Both the position numbers and the translations under genes were made by a program. From Phocaeicola plebeius DSM 17135 (GTDB lineage Bacteria > Bacteroidota > Bacteroidia > Bacteroidales > Bacteroidaceae): a stretch of DNA of 64,000 nucleotides. Location: NCBI RefSeq assembly GCF_000187895.1, contig NZ_DS990131.1, forward strand, positions 1 through 64,000, written 5' to 3'. Below, in pieces: positions 19,501 to 29,113 of this stretch. The number at the start of each line of letters is the position of its first letter. Positions within the stretch are counted from its first letter, which is position 1. The notes below the pieces were generated by a model. It was given only the letters and a program-made list of their open reading frames with translations, was not told the DNA's origin and did not search any database.

Positions 19501-20016
19501 TCAAAATAATATCTCATCCAACGATTTGCGTTTCTTAGCTGACACTTCTTGTGCTTTGGCGTAACCCACAGGAATCAGCACTACCGGTTCCATAAAATCA
19601 GGCAGGTTAAGTACTTCCCGACACAGAGATACATCAAAATTACACACCCAGCAAGTGCCTAATCCTTGTTCCGTAGCAGCCAGACAAAGATGCTCTACAG
19701 CAATGGCCACATCAATATCTGCATGGTCTTTTCCGTCTGATTTACGGTGCCAGGATTCCTCATGATTCGCACAAGCTACTATCATACAAGGTACATTTTC
19801 TATCCACTCTCTTGGATAAGCCTTTTTCAGCTGTGACAGCCTGTCCGCATCCGTTATCACCGCAAATTTCCAGGGCTGAAAATTTACTGCTGAAGGAGCC
19901 AGACGTACACATTCCATGATGTAATCCAATTTTTCTTTTTCCACCGCACGGTTTTCATAATTCCGAACGGAGTGACGCATCTTTACTAATTCTAAAAAAC
20001 TCATATTTTCTTCCAT
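19501..20016 (-). CDS. Nitroreductase-family FMN protein
   Basis: 171 aa, a compact nitroreductase. N-terminal FMN-binding motif RHSVRNYENRAVEKEK (residues ~14-29), then APSAVNFQPWKFAVI and the central GLGTCWVCNFD, with the C-terminal PVVLIPVGYA. These proteins use FMN and NAD(P)H to reduce nitroaromatics, quinones or flavins; the natural substrate is unknown. The ATG overlaps the stop of the upstream DUF2490 gene (TAATG), so the two are coupled. Confidence 0.92.
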   Translation of the reverse strand: MEENMSFLELVKMRHSVRNYENRAVEKEKLDYIMECVRLAPSAVNFQPWKFAVITDADRLSQLKKAYPREWIENVPCMIVACANHEESWHRKSDGKDHADIDVAIAVEHLCLAATEQGLGTCWVCNFDVSLCREVLNLPDFMEPVVLIPVGYAKAQEVSAKKRKSLDEILF

Positions 20017-20678
20017 TACAATTTTATCTCCAAATTAAGTCCTAAAATATTCAGGCAACGCTTCACGTCATATTGGCGACAATAATATACATCCAAAGCC
20101 GTTTTCCGGGAAAGAGGGCAACGCACCCCCGAACGATAACGGACACGCGGCAGCGAAAAGAAAGCCTCGTCGCCTAGCGGCTGAAACGTTTCCACAAAAA
20201 AATAAGGATATGCTATCCAGTTTTCAGGTTCATAAGCCGCTCTCAAACGCGAACGTAATTGCACCTCATTTGCTCCGCCAATAAATGTGTGTTGCAAAAG
20301 TTCCCGCCAGCCAAGCTTTATATTTCGTTTGGCCCCTGAAACAATAAAACCGGCTTGATAGCGATGTCCAACTTTCCATCCCGCAGTTCCACGGTCACGG
20401 TATTGTATTTCGTAATATCCTTTTAGTTGCATGAGGGGTAACACACGGTAATTCAGTCCGACATTCAAACGTCCCCGTTCCATTTCTTTTAAGCCATTTT
20501 GTGTCCGAGTTTGAAATGTTCCCCTAAACTTCACACGGGGATTAAGCAGCCAGTCTACCCGTACTCCCGTCCATGTAGCAAACTCACTATCCGTCATGGC
20601 ATATCCCGGCAACGAGGGAATACACATCCCCCATACAATCAGCAGTAACACCCTTAATTTATGCAATATTTGTTTCAT
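20016..20678 (-). CDS. DUF2490 outer-membrane barrel protein
   Basis: 220 aa with a signal peptide (residues 1-~27, ending LPGYA). The remainder is alternating amphipathic strands rich in Tyr, Arg and Trp (e.g. LKGYYEIQYRD, GFIVSGAKRNIKLGWREL), ending LGLNLEIKL, as in small outer-membrane barrels of the DUF2490 group. No function is established for the family. It is cotranscribed and translationally coupled with the nitroreductase. Confidence 0.85.
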   Translation of the reverse strand: MKQILHKLRVLLLIVWGMCIPSLPGYAMTDSEFATWTGVRVDWLLNPRVKFRGTFQTRTQNGLKEMERGRLNVGLNYRVLPLMQLKGYYEIQYRDRGTAGWKVGHRYQAGFIVSGAKRNIKLGWRELLQHTFIGGANEVQLRSRLRAAYEPENWIAYPYFFVETFQPLGDEAFFSLPRVRYRSGVRCPLSRKTALDVYYCRQYDVKRCLNILGLNLEIKL

Positions 20679-20891
20679 AAAACTCTATCCGGATAAATTG
20701 ACAATGCAAGATATCAAGAAAATCCTGAATTTGCAAATGCAGAAGATGGTACATAACCATTTCAGCGTTGTCTGTCGCAAAATAATTCAATCCAACTATC
20801 CTTCATCAACTATTTTCCTTTTTAGTACAGAAATAGTTTAATACTTTAATCAATGAATTCGTAGTTTTTTCTTGCCAATTCGTAGATTTCG

Positions 20892-20923
20892 TTTGTTATT
20901 TAATACAAGAAAAAGCATTTTTG
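20892..20923 (+). promoter_or_regulatory. Promoter of the second M64 gene
   Basis: TTTG (20892-20895), 20 bp, CATTTTTG (20916-20923): one mismatch in the -7 box. The start near 20930 gives a leader of about 17 nt before the ATG at 20947. Confidence 0.6.
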
Positions 20924-20946
20924 TGCACATCCATCATTTTACAGAC

Positions 20947-22584
20947 ATGAAACAAAGTATATTATTATTTCTTCTTATCCTCTTGATATCCGGGTGTTCC
21001 GAAAAGGAAATTGACCCCAGTTTCTCTTTGCAAGAAGAAACAAGTTCAATTACCTTAGCCTCTGCGGCTAATTCCCAAACAGTAATCAGCTTTACCAGTA
21101 CGCGAGAATGGGAAGCAAATACATCCAGTGAATGGCTTTTGATTTCTCCTACTTCGGGGGAAGCCGGCACTTATCAACTGGCCTTGACAGCCTCCAGTAA
21201 AAATGACAGCAAAGACTCCCGTACAGCCATAGTAAATCTAGTTTCCGCAGGTCTCACCCAATCCCTTACCGTCACGCAATCGGCCGCAGACTACGTAGAA
21301 CTGGAACAGACGACTTATTATACTGAGGCGCAAGGAGGTTCACTACAAGTCAAGTTTACCACCAACCTCAGTGGGGACAAACTTGTTATTTATAGTACAG
21401 CCAACTGGCTTACACAACCGGCTGATAGTCGTACAGAGCAAGGCTATGTAGTCAATTTGACTGCTTTACCCAACGAAGATGAAAGGGAACGAACGGCCAA
21501 TCTTTATTTTTGTAAAATAAACGGTCTGGAAGAGGAATTACTGAATAGTGTCACTATCATACAGGAAGGTACCAATACAAGCACATCGACTGATTATTCT
21601 GCCGACAAAACGGTACGTATTCTTCAACGTGCCACAGAAGGAAACGGACTCCCCATTGTATTGATGGGAGATGGCTTTCTGGACACTGAAATAGAAGACG
21701 GAACATACGATGAAGTCATGAATAAAGCCATGGAAAACCTGTTTACAGAAGAACCTCTGAAGTCTCTCCGGAATTACTTTAACATATATTCCGTAACGGC
21801 AGTTTCTCGCAGCAACAGATTCGATGGTTATAACACCGCCTTTGGATGTCAAATGGCAGGAGGAATGAGCACCCTTATAACCGGAAATGATGAAAATGTA
21901 ATAGATTATATACAATGTATAGAAAATATTGATTTATACGAAACACTGGCAGTAGTCGTACTTAATTCTCCCTCGTACGCCGGAACTACATATTTCGGGT
22001 ATTACAACGAAAATAACCAGGTAACCGAACTGGCCATAGCTTATTGCCCTATCATCTACGATCTGGAAAATGAAAGTTTCAGACAAGTACTGGTACACGA
22101 AGCAGTAGGTCACGGATTCGCTAAACTGGAAGATGAATACAGTTATGAGGAAAACGGAAAAATTCCTTCCTCAGAAATCAGTAGTGTAAAAATGCTGCAA
22201 AGCTATGGATGGGCACAAAATGTGGATTTCACTCAGGATGAAAATACCATCCTGTGGTCTTCCTTCCTGAAAGACAGCCGCTATACCTCTGAAAGTATCG
22301 GTATTTATGAAGGAGCTTGCACGTATATGAGTGGCGTATATCGCCCTACTGAAGACAGCATGATGAATACCAATACCTGCGGATTTAACGCGCCATCACG
22401 TAAAGCCATCTACGATATGGTTATGAAAAGAGGAGAAAATCGGGAAACATCCTATGAAGAATTTACGGTATTTGACAAACAGAATCCTTCTGAGAGCCAA
22501 ACCTTCAGCCGTAATTCAGCCTCTACCAGCAGTAGCCGTCAGTTTGCACGACCACATTTTGTCGGCAAGTCTGTCCACAAGTAA
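20947..22584 (+). CDS. Second surface lipoprotein with BACON domains and M64 metallopeptidase domain
   Basis: 545 aa from the ATG at 20947. The frame is open upstream, but the signal peptide with lipobox ISGC (Cys 17) begins here and the promoter lies just before it. Two BACON-type domains (~25-110 and ~113-210; FTSTREWEANTSSEWLLISP) precede an M64 domain that begins [12 protein letters not shown], with zinc motif HEAVGHGFAKLEDEY at 384-398. It is a clear paralogue of the protein at 14158-15822, with shared blocks such as EEPLKSLRNYF and SMMNTNTCGFNAPSRK. It ends in a Ser-rich tail. Substrate unknown. Confidence 0.92.
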   Translation: MKQSILLFLLILLISGCSEKEIDPSFSLQEETSSITLASAANSQTVISFTSTREWEANTSSEWLLISPTSGEAGTYQLALTASSKNDSKDSRTAIVNLVSAGLTQSLTVTQSAADYVELEQTTYYTEAQGGSLQVKFTTNLSGDKLVIYSTANWLTQPADSRTEQGYVVNLTALPNEDERERTANLYFCKINGLEEELLNSVTIIQEGTNTSTSTDYSADKTVRILQRATEGNGLPIVLMGDGFLDTEIEDGTYDEVMNKAMENLFTEEPLKSLRNYFNIYSVTAVSRSNRFDGYNTAFGCQMAGGMSTLITGNDENVIDYIQCIENIDLYETLAVVVLNSPSYAGTTYFGYYNENNQVTELAIAYCPIIYDLENESFRQVLVHEAVGHGFAKLEDEYSYEENGKIPSSEISSVKMLQSYGWAQNVDFTQDENTILWSSFLKDSRYTSESIGIYEGACTYMSGVYRPTEDSMMNTNTCGFNAPSRKAIYDMVMKRGENRETSYEEFTVFDKQNPSESQTFSRNSASTSSSRQFARPHFVGKSVHK

Positions 22585-22649
22585 AACTTAAAAACTTCAA
22601 TAGGTAAATAGAAAAATCCTTTAAAATACACTATGTCTCTGCAAGCTGA

Positions 22650-22737
22650 AACGTAAGTTTCTCTATCGGAAGCCCAACATTCTCCCCTAGAAAAACCTAC
22701 GTTTCACGAATGAAAGACATAAAAAACAACTCAATGA
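22650..22737. repeat. 22-bp phased degenerate repeat array C
   Basis: Recognisable units start at 22650 (AACGTAAGTTTC), 22694 (AACCTACGTTTC) and 22716 (GACATAAAAAAC), all in one 22-bp register; the slot at 22672 is too degenerate to call. The array lies between the 3' ends of the convergent M64 and transporter genes. The unit type is closer to array D (43205) than to arrays A and B. Confidence 0.65.
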
Positions 22738-22771
22738 AGCAATAATCATGCAAGGACATCTTAATAAAAGG

Positions 22772-22799
22772 ACCTGTTATAAAAAACCTGTTATAAAAA
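22772..22799. repeat. 14-bp tandem duplication
   Basis: ACCTGTTATAAAAA occurs twice without interruption (22772-22785 and 22786-22799), and CCTG starts a third copy. It looks like simple slippage in a non-coding gap. Confidence 0.85.
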
Positions 22800-22823
22800 C
22801 CTGAAGTAATTTACTTCAAACAA

Positions 22824-22866
22824 AACGCCCTGAGTCTGTGACAGATACAGGGCGTTGCTTTTTTAT
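22824..22866. terminator. Bidirectional terminator between M64 gene and transporter
   Basis: AACGCCCTG (22824-22832) pairs with CAGGGCGTT (22848-22856). A T-run follows on the plus strand (GCTTTTTTATTTT) and a weaker one on the minus strand (TTTGTTTG). It serves both convergent genes. Confidence 0.8.
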
Positions 22867-22881
22867 TTTCCGTTTATATTT

Positions 22882-24561
22882 TTATCCAGCCATCAGCAAG
22901 ACAAGCAGCTGTGCTGTCAGGATACGCAAAAACATGGTCAACGGATAAACGGTTGAGTAACCTACAGCCGGCGCATCGTTTCCTGCAATCTGATTGGCGT
23001 ATGCCAAAGCAGGAGGGTCTGTATTACTACCGGCAATCAAACCCATCAACGTGAAATAGTTCACCCGGTGATGCCAGCGAGCAATAATACCGGTAATAAT
23101 CAACGGTATGAAAGTAATCAGGAAACCGAGACCCACATACAACACGCCATCACCTTCTACTACCATCTGCACAAAGTTCTCGCCGGCCTTGATTCCTACA
23201 CTCGCCAAGAAGAGTACCAGTCCCACTTCACGAAGCATCAGATTGGCACTCATGGTGGTGTAAGTTACCAGCTTCACTTTATGTCCGAAACGTCCAATCA
23301 GAATAGAGATAATCAGCGGACCACCAGCCAGACCTAATTTGACCGGAGTCGGCATGCCCGGAATAGCAATAGGCAAACTTCCGAAAAGGATACCGCAAAG
23401 AATGCCGACAAAAATAGTTACAATGTTCGGATGGTCCAGACGACGCAACTGGTTACCCAGCAAGTTAGCCACACGTTCGATGGCATCCTGCGGACCTACT
23501 ACCATCACACGGTCGCCCACCTGCAAGCGAAGCTGACGAGCGGCAAACAAGTCCATACCCGAACGGTTGACACGTGTCACGTTAACTCCATACATACTGC
23601 TGAAATGAAGTTCTCCCAGCGTCTTTCCGTTGATATTCGGCTGTGTCACCAAAATACGGCGAGACACCATCGGTTTGTCCTGCTGGTTAGTGGCATCCCA
23701 ATCCTGTTCGATTTTCGGACCAATGAAGGCCATGATAGCTTCTGAATCATCTTCTGCACAAACCAGGAACATACGATCCCCCAGGCGAAGCACTGTATTG
23801 GCATTCGGTGTAATCATATGGCCGTCCTGAATAATACGCGTACATACAAAGTCACGTGCCAGGAAGTTCTGCACCTGCGACAAGGTCTTGCCGCTCAGCG
23901 CCTCATTCTGCACTTTCAGCGAGATAGTATAAGGCTTCATGTGCGGATTGGCTTCTTCCTCTTTCTGAATCTCATCACTATCACGCTGCACATCTACCCG
24001 GCAGATATAGCGGATAATAATCATGGAAAGAATAATACCCATCACCCCCAACGGATAAGCACAGGCATATCCCATGGCAATTTCAGGTCCCTGATAGTGC
24101 AACTGTTGCAAAGCTTCATTCGCCGCACCAAGCCCCGGAGTATTGGTAACCGCTCCACACAGGATACCCACCATCATCGGAATGTCTACTCTGCCTTGCA
24201 AAGCAAAGTACAGAATCAATGCTACGGCAATATTCAGGAACACAATTCCCACTGCCAGCAGGTTTAATGTAATACCTCCCCGTTTAAAAGAAGAAAAGAA
24301 TGAAGGACCGACCTGAAGTCCGATACAGAAGACAAAAAGAATCAGTCCGAAATCTTGCACGAAAGAAAGGATGGCAGGATTTCCAGTAAAACCGAAGTGT
24401 CCAGCCAAGATTCCTACGAACAAGACGAATGTAACTCCCAGCGATATGCCGAAGAATTTAATTTTTCCCAACAGTACCCCCGCCGCAATTACAAAGGCAT
24501 ACAATGCCACTATATGCGCTATCGAGTTGGGATTCGTCAATAAATCTTGTAGCCAGTTCAT
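22882..24561 (-). CDS. AspT/YidE-family putative transporter with two TrkA-C domains
   Basis: 559 aa. Two membrane halves (~15-180 and ~385-555), each about five hydrophobic segments, flank two cytosolic RCK_C/TrkA-C domains (~210-285 and ~295-370; the second contains [10 protein letters not shown]). This is the aspartate:alanine exchanger/YidE/YbjL architecture. The well-studied member AspT exchanges aspartate for alanine; the substrate here is unknown, and an anion or dicarboxylate is a reasonable guess. It is a single-gene unit with a consensus promoter and a terminator shared with the M64 gene. Confidence 0.9.
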   Translation of the reverse strand: MNWLQDLLTNPNSIAHIVALYAFVIAAGVLLGKIKFFGISLGVTFVLFVGILAGHFGFTGNPAILSFVQDFGLILFVFCIGLQVGPSFFSSFKRGGITLNLLAVGIVFLNIAVALILYFALQGRVDIPMMVGILCGAVTNTPGLGAANEALQQLHYQGPEIAMGYACAYPLGVMGIILSMIIIRYICRVDVQRDSDEIQKEEEANPHMKPYTISLKVQNEALSGKTLSQVQNFLARDFVCTRIIQDGHMITPNANTVLRLGDRMFLVCAEDDSEAIMAFIGPKIEQDWDATNQQDKPMVSRRILVTQPNINGKTLGELHFSSMYGVNVTRVNRSGMDLFAARQLRLQVGDRVMVVGPQDAIERVANLLGNQLRRLDHPNIVTIFVGILCGILFGSLPIAIPGMPTPVKLGLAGGPLIISILIGRFGHKVKLVTYTTMSANLMLREVGLVLFLASVGIKAGENFVQMVVEGDGVLYVGLGFLITFIPLIITGIIARWHHRVNYFTLMGLIAGSNTDPPALAYANQIAGNDAPAVGYSTVYPLTMFLRILTAQLLVLLMAG

Positions 24562-24588
24562 AGATATTAAATTTGTTTATTCAGGGGG

Positions 24589-24620
24589 CAAATGTAACCA
24601 ATTAAAAATAATAGGGCAAA
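24589..24620 (-). promoter_or_regulatory. Promoter of the AspT/YidE-like gene
   Basis: On the minus strand, TTTG (24617-24620), 20 bp, TACATTTG (24589-24596): a full consensus match. The leader is about 20 nt. Confidence 0.8.
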
Positions 24621-24775
24621 CTTTTCTTTCTTTTTTCATTCCAACCTTCTCTATGATGTGTTCCGTACACTCTTTTCCTGTCCAAAAGCTCTCAGCGCCC
24701 TCTACGCACGTTTAATGTTTTTAGCTTTCTATAGCTATAAAAAAGGGGTAATGTGGAATAAACAAGCGGAAAATT

Positions 24776-24783
24776 TGTATATT
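24776..24783 (+). promoter_or_regulatory. Probable -7 box of mutAB
   Basis: TATATTTG matches the Bacteroidetes -7 box. No good TTTG lies 19-21 bp upstream, so only the -7 element is supported. The start near 24790 gives a leader of about 60 nt. Confidence 0.5.
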
Positions 24784-24852
24784 TGCCCATGCAGGCTACA
24801 ACCTGTGTGATAATTTTAAATCTGAATATCAACCCAAAAACACTAATTCACT

Positions 24853-26763
24853 ATGGCAGATAGTAAAGAAAAACTCTTTTCAGATTTTTCGCCCGTGTCC
24901 ACACAAGAATGGATGGACAAGATTACGGTAGATTTGAAAGGAGCCGATTTTGAGAAGAAGTTGGTATGGAGAACCAACGAAGGTTTCAAGGTGAAACCAT
25001 TCTACCGTCAGGAAGATTTGGAAGGATTGAAAACCACAGAGGGACTTCCCGGACAATATCCCTACATCAGAGGCATCAAGAAAGACGACAACACCTGGTT
25101 TATCCGTCAGGACATTACCGTAAACGATGCTACTGAAGCCAACGCCAAAGCCCTTGATATATTAAATAAAGGTGTAGACTCACTCGGATTCCATATCAAA
25201 GCCAAAGAACTCAATGCAGAATACCTCGATACTTTGCTGAAAGACATCTGCTGCGAATGTGTGGAACTGAACTTCTCTACCTGCCAGCGTCATACGCTGC
25301 AACTGGCACAACTGCTGGTAGCCTATTTCCAGAAAAAAGGATATGCACCTGAAAAGCTGAAAGGCTCACTCAACTTCGACCCTATCAGCAAAATGATGCA
25401 AAAAGGAAAAGACGTAAGCGCTGTCATTGCCACGGGTAAGGAACTGGTGGAAACACTGGCCGCATACCCGCATTTCCGTTGCATTGCCGTGAACTCTGTA
25501 CAGTTGAACAACGCCGGAGCCTACATTTATCAGGAATTAGGATATGCACTGGCATGGGGAAATGAATACCTCAACCAGTTGGTAGAAGCAGGCGTTCCAG
25601 CCGCACTGGCTGCCAAGAAAATCAAATTTAACTTTGGCATCAGCTCTAACTACTTTATGGAAATCGCCAAATTCCGTGCCGCACGTATGCTATGGGCTGA
25701 CATCGTAAAACAATACGCACCGAAATGCCCTCGTACGGACTGCAAGAATACAGGAGCCGACGGCACTTGCTACTGTGCCTGCAAGATGGTGGCCCATGCA
25801 GAGACATCCAATTTCAACCTTACTTTGTTTGATGCACACGTGAATTTGCTCCGTACGCAAACTGAGGCCATGAGTGCCGCCATTGCCGGAGTCAACTCCA
25901 TCACGGTATCTCCATTCGACAAAACTTATCAGACACCAGACGATTTCTCTGAAAGAATTGCCCGCAACCAGCAGTTGCTGTTGAAAGAAGAATCACACCT
26001 GAACCGTATCGTTGATCCGGCTGCAGGTTCTTATTATATTGAAAATCTGACTGTAGCCATTGCCAAACAGGCTTGGGACCTCTTCCTTTCTGTTGAAGAA
26101 GCAGGAGGTATGTTGCAGGCTGTCAAGGCAGGAAGCATTCAGGAAGCTGTAAACCAAAGCAACAAAGCCCGTCATGAAGCGGTTTCCAAACGTAAAGAAA
26201 TCCTGTTGGGAACCAACCAGTATCCGAATTTCAATGAACTGGCAGGAGACAAACGTCCGCTGGATGGATGCAAGAAATGCGGTTGCGGTGGAGAAGCACA
26301 CGAAGAAGAAGGCACTCTGGCCAAACTGGAAACCGCACGTGCAGCCAGCGAATTTGAAGCTCTTCGTCTGGAAACTGAAAATTCAGGAAAACGTCCGAAA
26401 GCTTTCATGCTGACCATCGGTAACCTGGCCATGCGTCAGGCTCGTGCACAGTTCTCATGCAACTTCCTGGCTTGTGCAGGCTATCAGGTAATTGACAACT
26501 TAGGATTTGCCAGCGTAGAAGAAGGAATTGAAGCTGCCATGAAAGCACAGGCAGACATCGTGGTAATCTGCTCCAGCGATGATGAATATGCAGAATATGC
26601 TATCCCGACCTTCAAGGCACTCAACGGACGCGCTATGTTTATCGTAGCCGGCGCTCCAGCCTGCATGGAAGAACTGAAGGCTGCCGGCATCGAAAACTTC
26701 ATTCATGTACGTTGCAACGTACTGGAAACCTTACGCGAATACAACAGCAAACTCTTATCCTGA
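24853..26763 (+). CDS. mutA: Methylmalonyl-CoA mutase small (beta) subunit
   Basis: 636 aa. N-terminal mutase TIM-barrel-like domain and a C-terminal Rossmann domain that lacks the cobalamin-binding DxHxxG motif, as expected for the non-catalytic subunit (the region reads KAFMLTIGNLAMRQARAQF). With MutB it interconverts succinyl-CoA and (R)-methylmalonyl-CoA for propionate formation. Two cysteine-rich segments stand out: Cys 292, 297, 306, 308 and 310 (KCPRTDC...CYCACK), and Cys 473, 476 and 478 (CKKCGCGG). mutB follows after 8 bp. Confidence 0.96.
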   Translation: MADSKEKLFSDFSPVSTQEWMDKITVDLKGADFEKKLVWRTNEGFKVKPFYRQEDLEGLKTTEGLPGQYPYIRGIKKDDNTWFIRQDITVNDATEANAKALDILNKGVDSLGFHIKAKELNAEYLDTLLKDICCECVELNFSTCQRHTLQLAQLLVAYFQKKGYAPEKLKGSLNFDPISKMMQKGKDVSAVIATGKELVETLAAYPHFRCIAVNSVQLNNAGAYIYQELGYALAWGNEYLNQLVEAGVPAALAAKKIKFNFGISSNYFMEIAKFRAARMLWADIVKQYAPKCPRTDCKNTGADGTCYCACKMVAHAETSNFNLTLFDAHVNLLRTQTEAMSAAIAGVNSITVSPFDKTYQTPDDFSERIARNQQLLLKEESHLNRIVDPAAGSYYIENLTVAIAKQAWDLFLSVEEAGGMLQAVKAGSIQEAVNQSNKARHEAVSKRKEILLGTNQYPNFNELAGDKRPLDGCKKCGCGGEAHEEEGTLAKLETARAASEFEALRLETENSGKRPKAFMLTIGNLAMRQARAQFSCNFLACAGYQVIDNLGFASVEEGIEAAMKAQADIVVICSSDDEYAEYAIPTFKALNGRAMFIVAGAPACMEELKAAGIENFIHVRCNVLETLREYNSKLLS

Positions 26764-26771
26764 ATTGAATT

Positions 26772-28925
26772 ATGAGACAGAATTTCAAACAAATCGATAT
26801 ATTTGCCGGTTTCCATCCGCAGAATGGCATGGAATGGCAGAAAGAAAATGGCATTACCGCCAACTGGAAAACGCCTGAACAGATTCAGGTGAAACCTGTA
26901 TACACCAAAGAAGACCTGGAGGGTATGGAACACTTGAACTACGCAGCCGGTATTCCTCCTTATCTCCGTGGCCCGTACTCTATGATGTACACCTTCCGCC
27001 CGTGGACCATCCGTCAGTATGCCGGATTCTCTACCGCAGAAGAGTCCAACGCATTCTACCGTCGTAACCTGGCTTCCGGTCAGAAAGGATTGTCAGTAGC
27101 TTTCGACCTTCCGACACACCGTGGATACGACCCTGACCATCCGCGTGTAGTGGGCGACGTAGGTAAAGCCGGTGTATCTATCTGTTCACTGGAAAACATG
27201 AAAGTACTTTTCGACGGTATTCCTTTGAACAAGATGTCTGTTTCCATGACTATGAACGGTGCGGTACTTCCTGTCATGGCATTCTACATCAATGCTGGAC
27301 TGGAACAGGGTGCCAAACTGGAAGAAATGGCCGGAACCATCCAGAACGATATTCTAAAGGAGTTCATGGTGCGTAACACCTATATTTATCCGCCTGCCTT
27401 CTCCATGAAGATTATTTCTGATATCTTCGAATATACTTCTCAGAAGATGCCGAAATTCAACTCTATCTCTATTTCGGGATACCACATGCAGGAAGCGGGA
27501 GCCACTGCCGACATTGAACTGGCTTATACACTGGCCGACGGATTGGAGTACCTCCGTGCGGGAGTGGCTGCCGGCATTGACATTGACGCTTTTGCTCCGC
27601 GTCTGTCGTTCTTCTGGGCCATCGGTATGAACCACTTCATGGAAATAGCCAAGATGCGTGCCGCACGTATGCTGTGGGCTAAGATTGTAAAACAGTTCAA
27701 TCCGAAGAACCCGAAATCACTGGCACTGCGTACACACTCACAGACTTCCGGATGGTCACTGACTGAACAGGATCCGTTCAACAACGTAGGACGTACCTGT
27801 ATTGAAGCCATGGCTGCCGCATTGGGACATACGCAGTCACTGCATACCAACGCATTGGACGAAGCTATTGCCCTTCCGACCGACTTCTCGGCACGTATTG
27901 CACGTAATACTCAGATTTATATTCAGGAAGAAACGCAGATTTGTAAAAATGTAGACCCGTGGGGCGGTTCTTACTACGTAGAAGCGTTGACCAACGAACT
28001 GGCTCACAAGGCTTGGGAACACATTCAGGAAATCGAAAAACTGGGCGGTATGGCCAAAGCCATCGAAACCGGTATTCCGAAAATGCGTATCGAAGAAGCT
28101 GCTGCACGTACTCAGGCTCGTATCGACTCGGGTGAGCAGACTATCGTGGGTACAAACAAATATCGTCTGGAAAAAGAAGACCCGATTGATATTCTGGAAG
28201 TGGACAACACTGCTGTACGTCAGGAACAGATTGAGAACCTGCGCCGTCTGAAAGAAGGCCGTAACCAGGCTGAAGTGAACAAGGCATTGGACGCTATTAC
28301 GGAATGCGTACGCACTGGCAAGGGTAACTTGCTGGAACTGGCCGTAGAAGCCGCTCGCGTACGTGCCACATTGGGAGAAATATCTGACGCCTGCGAAAAA
28401 GTCGTAGGACGTTATAAAGCAATTATCAGAACAATATCAGGCGTGTATTCATCAGAAAGTAAAAAGGATGCAGATTTCGCACGGGCTTGCGAACTGACCG
28501 AAGAATTTGCGAAGAAAGAAGGCCGTCGTCCGCGTGTCATGATTGCCAAGATGGGACAGGACGGACACGACCGTGGTGCCAAGGTAGTAGCTACCGGATT
28601 TGCGGACTGTGGTTTCGACGTAGATATGGGACCGTTGTTCCAGACTCCGGAAGAAGCCGCTCGCGAAGCTGTAGAAAACGACGTTCATGCAGTGGGAGTT
28701 TCTTCATTGGCTGCCGGACACAAGACCTTGATTCCGCAAATCATTGCCGAATTGAAACGTCTGGGTCGCGAAGATATTCTGGTCTTTGCAGGTGGCGTCA
28801 TCCCGGCACAAGACTACGATTTCTTGTATAAAGCCGGTGTAATGGCTATCTTTGGTCCGGGTACTTCCGTGGCTAAATCAGCTTGCCAGGTAATGGAACT
28901 GTTGTTAGAAGCAGAAGAGGAATAA
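26772..28925 (+). CDS. mutB: Methylmalonyl-CoA mutase large (alpha) subunit
   Basis: 717 aa, the usual length. The catalytic barrel contains [18 protein letters not shown] and the substrate/cofactor region [10 protein letters not shown]. The C-terminal cobalamin domain (~580-715) has DGHDRG at 597-602, with His599 the lower axial cobalt ligand, plus the downstream S-L and GG segments ([19 protein letters not shown]). It carries out the adenosylcobalamin-dependent rearrangement on the succinate-to-propionate route. The mutA and mutB reading frames are separated by 8 bp. No chaperone gene (meaB) is adjacent in this window. Confidence 0.98.
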   Translation: MRQNFKQIDIFAGFHPQNGMEWQKENGITANWKTPEQIQVKPVYTKEDLEGMEHLNYAAGIPPYLRGPYSMMYTFRPWTIRQYAGFSTAEESNAFYRRNLASGQKGLSVAFDLPTHRGYDPDHPRVVGDVGKAGVSICSLENMKVLFDGIPLNKMSVSMTMNGAVLPVMAFYINAGLEQGAKLEEMAGTIQNDILKEFMVRNTYIYPPAFSMKIISDIFEYTSQKMPKFNSISISGYHMQEAGATADIELAYTLADGLEYLRAGVAAGIDIDAFAPRLSFFWAIGMNHFMEIAKMRAARMLWAKIVKQFNPKNPKSLALRTHSQTSGWSLTEQDPFNNVGRTCIEAMAAALGHTQSLHTNALDEAIALPTDFSARIARNTQIYIQEETQICKNVDPWGGSYYVEALTNELAHKAWEHIQEIEKLGGMAKAIETGIPKMRIEEAAARTQARIDSGEQTIVGTNKYRLEKEDPIDILEVDNTAVRQEQIENLRRLKEGRNQAEVNKALDAITECVRTGKGNLLELAVEAARVRATLGEISDACEKVVGRYKAIIRTISGVYSSESKKDADFARACELTEEFAKKEGRRPRVMIAKMGQDGHDRGAKVVATGFADCGFDVDMGPLFQTPEEAAREAVENDVHAVGVSSLAAGHKTLIPQIIAELKRLGREDILVFAGGVIPAQDYDFLYKAGVMAIFGPGTSVAKSACQVMELLLEAEEE

Positions 28926-28939
28926 AAAATAATTTCCAT

Positions 28940-28982
28940 AAAAAAGTAAGTCCCGGACTTTATGTTCGGGACTACTTTTTTA
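28940..28982 (+). terminator. mutAB terminator
   Basis: AAAAAGTA-GTCCCG and CGGGAC-TACTTTTTT pair with a single bulged A around a short loop, ending in six T residues on the plus strand, 15 bp after the mutB stop. Confidence 0.85.
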
Positions 28983-29113
28983 TACACAACTACGCCCTAT
29001 ACTACTATCAAAAACGTTCTCTCCAAAAGATTTGATAAGTTAAATATCCATATCGGAAAATAGAGTGTTATTTTTTTGTATATTTGTGAATAAACCTTAC
29101 CAACCTTGTAATC

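Noticed and set aside
20704..20841. 45-codon frame starting MQDIKKILNLQMQKM upstream of the second M64 gene
   Set aside because: No promoter box or ribosome binding site before it, a tail of low-complexity hydrophobic codons, and it occupies the divergent regulatory region. Conservation could reopen the question.
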